From contig NZ_CP094929.1 in assembly GCF_022869165.1 (NCBI RefSeq), positions 434,001 through 498,000 of the forward strand: a stretch of 64,000 nt of DNA, read 5' to 3'. The notes below the pieces were generated by a model. It saw only the letters and a program-made list of their open reading frames with translations, was not told the origin of the DNA and did no database searches. Below are positions 63,958 through 64,000 of the stretch, piece after piece. The number at the start of each line of letters is the position of its first letter. Position 1 is the first letter of the stretch. The DNA comes from Sphaerochaeta associata (lineage in GTDB: Bacteria; Spirochaetota; Spirochaetia; Sphaerochaetales; Sphaerochaetaceae). A program made the translations under genes and the position numbers.

Positions 63958-64000
63958 GAAATCCTCCGCAAAAACTATACCACGGAATTGTTGCCACACT

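Noticed and set aside
1-64000. CRISPR arrays, tRNA or rRNA genes, prophage
   Set aside because: No regularly spaced repeats, cloverleaf-like genes, rRNA or phage structural genes were noticed in reading the window. A dedicated search was not possible.

Overview
The window reads as chromosomal DNA of a spirochaete, most likely Sphaerochaeta or a close relative (inference). The solute-binding proteins carry the FAAGTKE / FAAGSKE type of leader end common in that group. There are several CUT1-type sugar ABC systems, and no RNA genes or phage structural genes were seen. A 16S or core-gene comparison outside this window would be needed to fix the genus.

Bases 1-37600 are a large, AT-rich surface-polysaccharide locus, all on the + strand, battered by insertion sequences. 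It opens with a glycosyltransferase and a dTDP-3-amino-sugar pair (DegT-type aminotransferase plus FdtA-type ketoisomerase). Next comes a three-deep nest of insertion sequences (2633-9030): an old IS4/IS1634-like element (B), hit by a second IS1634-like element (A, 7-bp target duplication), itself hit by a 2886-bp IS21-family element (6-bp duplication). A wbpA-wbpB-wbpD-wbpE set follows, for making UDP-2,3-diacetamido-2,3-dideoxy-glucuronic acid; its wbpA is split by a second, apparently identical IS21 copy. Then come glycosyltransferases, a polymerase, a flippase and a clear terminator (21275-21308).

A second set (21467-37572) has its own glycosyltransferases, a TupA-like ATP-grasp protein, a second flippase, a YidC/Oxa1-alkaline-phosphatase-superfamily fusion next to a CDP-glycerol-type phosphotransferase, a second polymerase, an intact copy of IS A, and a fused nucleotidyltransferase-aminotransferase resembling PntC/LicC proteins. 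Together these suggest a glycan carrying amino sugars and a phospho- or phosphono-substituent.

Bases 37640-60732 are carbohydrate uptake and breakdown, at higher GC. One minus-strand operon runs solute-binding protein, two permeases, GH31 glucosidase and LacI regulator, with a visible promoter and LacI-type operator. A second minus-strand operon (GH29 fucosidase, CutC, MlrC-like) is divergent from an Lpl-type transporter, a Cys-type sulfatase and a membrane-anchored AraC regulator, suggesting use of sulfated fucose-containing glycans. A HipA-like kinase and a complete Fbp-type ABC importer follow.

Bases 60733-64000 are a small accessory patch: an AlbA_2/Schlafen-type putative ATPase preceded by tandem 10-bp repeats, a XRE antitoxin gene whose RelE/HigB-like toxin partner carries an in-frame stop, and a nitrilase-family amidohydrolase.
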